DNA of 64,000 nucleotides from Nitrospirota bacterium (lineage in GTDB: Bacteria; Nitrospirota; JACRHJ01), in NCBI GenBank assembly GCA_021784575.1, contig JAJYHX010000005.1:62001-126000 (forward strand). The letters run 5' to 3'. A program made the position numbers and the translations under genes. The notes under the pieces were generated by a model that made no database searches, was not told the DNA's origin, and was given only the letters and a program-made list of their open reading frames with translations. The number at the start of each line of letters is the position of its first letter. Positions within the stretch are counted from its first letter, which is position 1. Positions 60,952 through 64,000 of this stretch are shown piece after piece.

Positions 60952-62502
60952 ATGACCGACGTAAAGATGCCCCAGATGGGGGAGAGCATAGCCGAGGGGA
61001 CGATTTCGCTCTGGCTGGTGGACGCGGGCCAGACGGTAAAGGCCGACCAGCCGCTTGTTACGGTCTCCACGGACAAGGCGGACGTGGACATCCCCTCGCC
61101 CGTCTCCGGCGTCCTTTCGGAAATTATCGCCAAACAGGGCGAAACCATAAAAGTGGGGAAATTAATAGCACGGATAGACGAAAAAGCTACGGAAGTGGTG
61201 GGAAAATTAGAAAAACAACCTGAAGATAAGAAATCCGTGGCAACCCCGGCCCGGCCCGAAGCCAGTCAACCGGCAGCAGGTCTGCCGGCCCCGCCGCGCC
61301 CGGAAGGCGTCCCTGCCGCGGAGGCGAAGCGCGGGACCCGTCCCGAAGAAGAGGTTACGCCACCAGCGGAAATAGAAAGGCCGGAGGCCGAGCTTGCGCC
61401 GGAACTGCTTGATAAATCGGCATTTTATTCCCCGGCGGTCATGCGGCTTGCTATCGGGCGCGGCATCGACTTAAAGACCGTAAAAGGCACCGGCGAGGGC
61501 GGGCGCGTGAGCAAGGCGGACGTTATACGCGCGGTTGCCGGCGCCGGCAAACCTGAACCGGCGGCGGCTCGGCCGACGCCCGTCGAGGGAGTTTCGGGCG
61601 CGGAGATTGGAAAAAGTGTCGAGGCCGTGAAGATTGAGACCGCGCCGCTAAAGGCCCCGGAGGCGAAGACCGCCGTCAAACCCGAGGCCGGTCTACCGGC
61701 TGGCGGAGCTTACAAGCCGCCGGTTTACGAGGTCGAAGACGGCGATACGGAGGTTCCATTCTCCCGTTTAAGGAGGATAATCGCCGACCACATGGTTTAC
61801 AGCAAAAAGACGTCTGCCCATGTTACAACCGTAACAGAGGTTGATTTCGAGCAGATTGTGGGAATACGTGAGCGAATCAAGGACAGGATAAAGGCTTCCG
61901 TGGGAATCAGCCTTACATACATGCCTTTTGTGATGATGGCGGCTGTCCGGGCGCTGAAGGAGTTTCCGCTAATGAATTCCGTCGTCCAGGGAGGCCGGGC
62001 TACCGGCGGCGGTGACGCCATCCTCATGAAGCGCGGCATAAACCTCGGCGTGGCCGTGGATTCCGAACGCGGGCTGATGGTCCCGGTGATAAGGGGCGCG
62101 GAGAACATGTCCCTGCCGGAGATGGCAAAGTCTCTGAGCGAGCTTTCGATAAGGGTGCGGGAAAGAAAGGTTACCGCCGACGAGATGTCGGGCGGGACGT
62201 TCACGATAACAAATCCCGGAAAGCGCGGAAACCTTTTCGGGACGCCGATTATCAGCCAGCCGCAGGTGGGGATACTGAGGATGGGAGAGCTTGTAAAACG
62301 CGCGGTTGTAGTTACCGCGGAGCCTTGCCCGCCGACGCCCGAAGGCGGTCTGCCGCCTCGACCGGCAGAGGACGCCATAGCCATCCGGCCCATGATGTAC
62401 CTGGCGCTTTCCTACGACCACCGCGTGGTGGACGGCGTTACGGCCAACGAGTTCCTGCACCGCATAAAAGAGCATCTGGAGGCGGGGGACTTTGAATTAT
62501 AA
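60952..62502 (+). CDS. Dihydrolipoamide acyltransferase (E2)
   Basis: A 516-residue E2. The N-terminal lipoyl domain has the lipoylated Lys in VSTDKADVDIPSP. A Pro/Ala linker with EASQPAAGLPAPPRPEG follows, then the peripheral-subunit-binding domain (YSPAVMRLAIGRGIDLKTVK). A second linker has PEAGLPAGG. The catalytic domain ends with SYDHRVVDGVTANEFL and contains VPVIRGAENMSLPEMAKSLS and TFTITNPGKRGNLFGTPI. GGAGG precedes the ATG. E3 is not in the window. Three mini-repeats sit in the two linkers and near PEGGLPPRPAE in the catalytic domain. Confidence 0.95.
   Translation: MTDVKMPQMGESIAEGTISLWLVDAGQTVKADQPLVTVSTDKADVDIPSPVSGVLSEIIAKQGETIKVGKLIARIDEKATEVVGKLEKQPEDKKSVATPARPEASQPAAGLPAPPRPEGVPAAEAKRGTRPEEEVTPPAEIERPEAELAPELLDKSAFYSPAVMRLAIGRGIDLKTVKGTGEGGRVSKADVIRAVAGAGKPEPAAARPTPVEGVSGAEIGKSVEAVKIETAPLKAPEAKTAVKPEAGLPAGGAYKPPVYEVEDGDTEVPFSRLRRIIADHMVYSKKTSAHVTTVTEVDFEQIVGIRERIKDRIKASVGISLTYMPFVMMAAVRALKEFPLMNSVVQGGRATGGGDAILMKRGINLGVAVDSERGLMVPVIRGAENMSLPEMAKSLSELSIRVRERKVTADEMSGGTFTITNPGKRGNLFGTPIISQPQVGILRMGELVKRAVVVTAEPCPPTPEGGLPPRPAEDAIAIRPMMYLALSYDHRVVDGVTANEFLHRIKEHLEAGDFEL
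61258..61305 (+). repeat. In-gene mini-repeat in E2 linker (first)
   Basis: AGTCAACCGGCAGCAGGTCTGCCGGCC region encoded as SQPAAGLPA. Further copies in the same gene lie at 61688-61699 (CCGGTCTACCGG, AGLPAGG) and 62338-62370 (EGGLPPRPAED). Confidence 0.6.
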
Positions 62503-62565
62503 CGCTTTGTTTTATTTAAGGTTTTTGGCGTTGCCTTTTTGCCGGGAAGGTAGCGGCCCGGCCTT

Positions 62566-63540
62566 ATGAGGCTCCTGTCCGGGATGCGGCCTACCGGGAA
62601 GCTGCATATCGGGCACCTTGTCGGCGCGCTGAACTCCTGGCTTTCCCTGCAAGGCGAGTGCGAATGCCTCTTCATGATTGCGGACTGGCACGCCCTCACC
62701 ACCGCCTCCGATACCTCTAAACTCCCTGAAAACATTATCGAAATGGCCCAGGACTGGCGCGCCCTGGGGATAGATTTCACGCGCTCCGTCGTCTTTGTCC
62801 AGTCCCGCGTTAAGGAGCATGCCGAGCTTTATCTCCTCTTCGGGATGCTCACCCCGATGCCCTGGCTGGAGAGGGACCCGACATTGAAAAACATGATGGA
62901 AGACATGCACTTACATAGCGCGAGCCACGGGTTGACGGGCTACCCCGTGCTACAGGCGGCGGACATCGCGCTCTACAAGGCGGAGGCCGTGCCCGTAGGC
63001 TCCGACCAGGCGCCGCACATCGAGCTTGCGCGGGAGATTGTAAGGGTGTTTAACCATCGGTTTTCATTAGTGTTTCCGGAGCCGCAGGCCATCCTCTCGC
63101 ACACCCCCAGGCTGCCCGGCACGGACGGCAGGAAGATGTCGAAAGGCCTTGATAACACTATATTTTTGGACGAGACGCCGGAAAATATCAGGCGGAAGGT
63201 GATGCAACTCGTTACGGATCCAGCGAAAATCCACGCGACCGACCCCGGGAACCCGGATATATGCTCCGCCCAGGACTACCACAAGGTTTTCAGAGCGCCG
63301 GACGCGCTACAGGCGGATTCGGACTGCCGGGCGGGCCGCCTCGGATGCGTCCGGCACAAGGGATATTTGGCTGAAATATTAAGTAGTTACCTCGCGCCGT
63401 TTCGTGAAAAAAGAGCCGCCCTGAGGGGCCTCGAGGCCCAGACGCGGGAGCTGCTTCTGGCCGGCGAAGCGCGTGCGAGGAGTGTGGCGGCCCAGACTAT
63501 GGAGGAGGTGCGAAGGGCCATGAACCTGCGATTTCCCTGA
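62566..63540 (+). CDS. trpS: Tryptophanyl-tRNA synthetase
   Basis: Class I aminoacyl-tRNA synthetase, 324 residues. The HIGH motif appears as GKLHIGHLVGAL and KMSKS as GRKMSKGLDNTIF. MIADWHALTT and PLERDPTLKNMMEDMHLHSA-like conserved segments are present (here WLERDPTLKNMM). GSDQAPHIELAREIVRVFNH matches the family. It starts with ATG at 62566 and the nearest SD-like GGGAAGG is distant. The repeat-rich end of the window follows. Confidence 0.96.
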   Translation: MRLLSGMRPTGKLHIGHLVGALNSWLSLQGECECLFMIADWHALTTASDTSKLPENIIEMAQDWRALGIDFTRSVVFVQSRVKEHAELYLLFGMLTPMPWLERDPTLKNMMEDMHLHSASHGLTGYPVLQAADIALYKAEAVPVGSDQAPHIELAREIVRVFNHRFSLVFPEPQAILSHTPRLPGTDGRKMSKGLDNTIFLDETPENIRRKVMQLVTDPAKIHATDPGNPDICSAQDYHKVFRAPDALQADSDCRAGRLGCVRHKGYLAEILSSYLAPFREKRAALRGLEAQTRELLLAGEARARSVAAQTMEEVRRAMNLRFP

Positions 63541-64000
63541 AAATTTACCCTTGTTTTTCAATGGCTTACAAAGCGGATCCGATAAATAAGCCGTTGTTTA
63601 TTTGAGGCTTAACTGATTGTAAATAAAGGTATCGGCCCCCCGCCCCCTTTTTGCCCCGAAATTGCCCGAAAACGGCCCATTTTCTGCCCGTTTCCGATAC
63701 CGGGGGAAAAATGCGATTTTAATTAATATTTACTTTGACAATCAGCAGGTTTAATAATCATTTCGGAACTACTACTGACAATGAACTTCGCTTACCGATG
63801 AGGTTTACTCTTGGCGCATATTTCATTGTTATTAGCAAGTCGCATCGGCAGCTCTCGGTTTTGTAGCTGCCCCATTTATGGGCGGTGTTGAAAGTCATTT
63901 TCAAAGTCGCTGGGTTCCCGATTAAGGCATTCGGGAATGACGGGTGGGGGTGGCGGCTGTTAATTTTCTTGACCGCAGGTTTCGATTATGAGTAAATTAA
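63541..64000. other. Gene-free repeat-rich region at the right end
   Basis: A 460-nt stretch with no convincing gene. It contains copy B of the large dispersed repeat, a GGCAGCT/AGCTGCC hairpin (63847-63871), a GCCCCATTTATGGGCGG hairpin just after it, and a GGGTTCCCGATTAAGGCATT then CGGGAATGACGG relative of the ATTCCCG family (63913-63943). A TTTACCCTTGTTTTTCAA stretch near 63544 matches one at 5761 in direct orientation. Confidence 0.6.
63612..63803 (-). repeat. Large dispersed repeat, copy B, with nested inverted repeats
   Basis: Its reverse complement matches 5494-5660 (conserved CCGATGAGG and CTGACAATGAACTTCGC on this strand, and GCCCCGAAATTGCCCGAAAA with flanks). This copy is also framed by CTGATTGT (63613-63620) and ACAATCAG (63738-63745), nested around GGTATCGG (63628-63635) and CCGATACC (63694-63701), a structure typical of a MITE or folded RNA. 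Confidence 0.75.

Overview
This GC-rich window reads as a chromosomal segment of a Gram-negative (diderm), probably deltaproteobacterial/Desulfobacterota-like bacterium. Evidence: outer-membrane machinery (BamD, OmpA-type proteins, an OprO/P-type porin, CpoB/YbgF), lysine synthesis through LL-diaminopimelate aminotransferase, a multiheme c-type cytochrome, an HD-GYP protein, a Bat (aerotolerance) operon and many short palindromic intergenic repeats. The lineage is inferred from gene content only. The window holds no rRNA, no tRNA, no CRISPR array and no intact insertion sequence that I could recognise.

Layout. 1-1.7 kb: 5' part of transketolase (minus). 1.9-5.2 kb: a plus-strand haem cluster (AhbD/NirJ-like radical SAM protein, hemE, hemH). 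5.2-5.9 kb: gene-free, repeat-rich gap. 5.9-17 kb: a long minus-strand block that starts with lysA, a TPR protein, dapF, dapA, dapB, an FAH-family enzyme and dapL. It continues through a HEPN/MNT pair into rph, rdgB, fmdB, engB, a cyclophilin and bamD, so the DapL route to meso-DAP and lysine is complete here. 17-19 kb: two glycosyltransferases. 19.5-23.8 kb (plus): a secreted beta-propeller protein, a small barrel-like protein, a threonine-dehydrogenase-like MDR enzyme and a KBL-like enzyme. 23.8-32 kb: aspartase-like lyase, lipoprotein, mscL, a double-OmpA protein, a DUF748 giant protein and a cold-shock protein. 32.5-41.4 kb (minus): cpoB, a LysM protein, dprA, smg, topA and acs, with two small genes upstream. 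41.5-48.2 kb (minus): DUF58-BatA-BatB-TPR, then tatB-tatC, then a porin. 48.3-53.1 kb: MDR dehydrogenase, MidA-family methyltransferase, SDR, pentaheme cytochrome and a zinc-ribbon protein. 53.2-55.8 kb: a wrecked ArsB/NhaD-type permease, an encapsulated-ferritin-type protein and a REC-GAF-HD-GYP protein. 56-63.5 kb (plus): Fe/Mn superoxide dismutase, an aconitase/isopropylmalate-dehydratase-like pair, E1alpha, E1beta, an AT-rich HTH gene, E2, and trpS.

The most unusual signal is a family of tiny in-gene repeats. Their core is CCGG-N4-CCGG (often CCGGTCTGCCGG), usually read as (E)AG[L/Q/R]PA. They sit inside hemH, lysA, the beta-propeller gene, topA, tatB, the DUF58 gene, the pentaheme cytochrome and the E2 gene, typically in linkers or as extra segments. 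In lysA the same DNA core is read in a different frame, which suggests a DNA-level element rather than a conserved peptide. Other points worth checking are a pair of roughly 170-bp inverted repeats near the two ends of the window, a LeuC/aconitase-like subunit with Thr in place of one cluster cysteine, a receiver domain with Asn at the phospho-acceptor, an apparent non-AUG start in batB, and AT-rich genes fitted seamlessly into housekeeping operons (HEPN/MNT before rph; an HTH gene between E1beta and E2).
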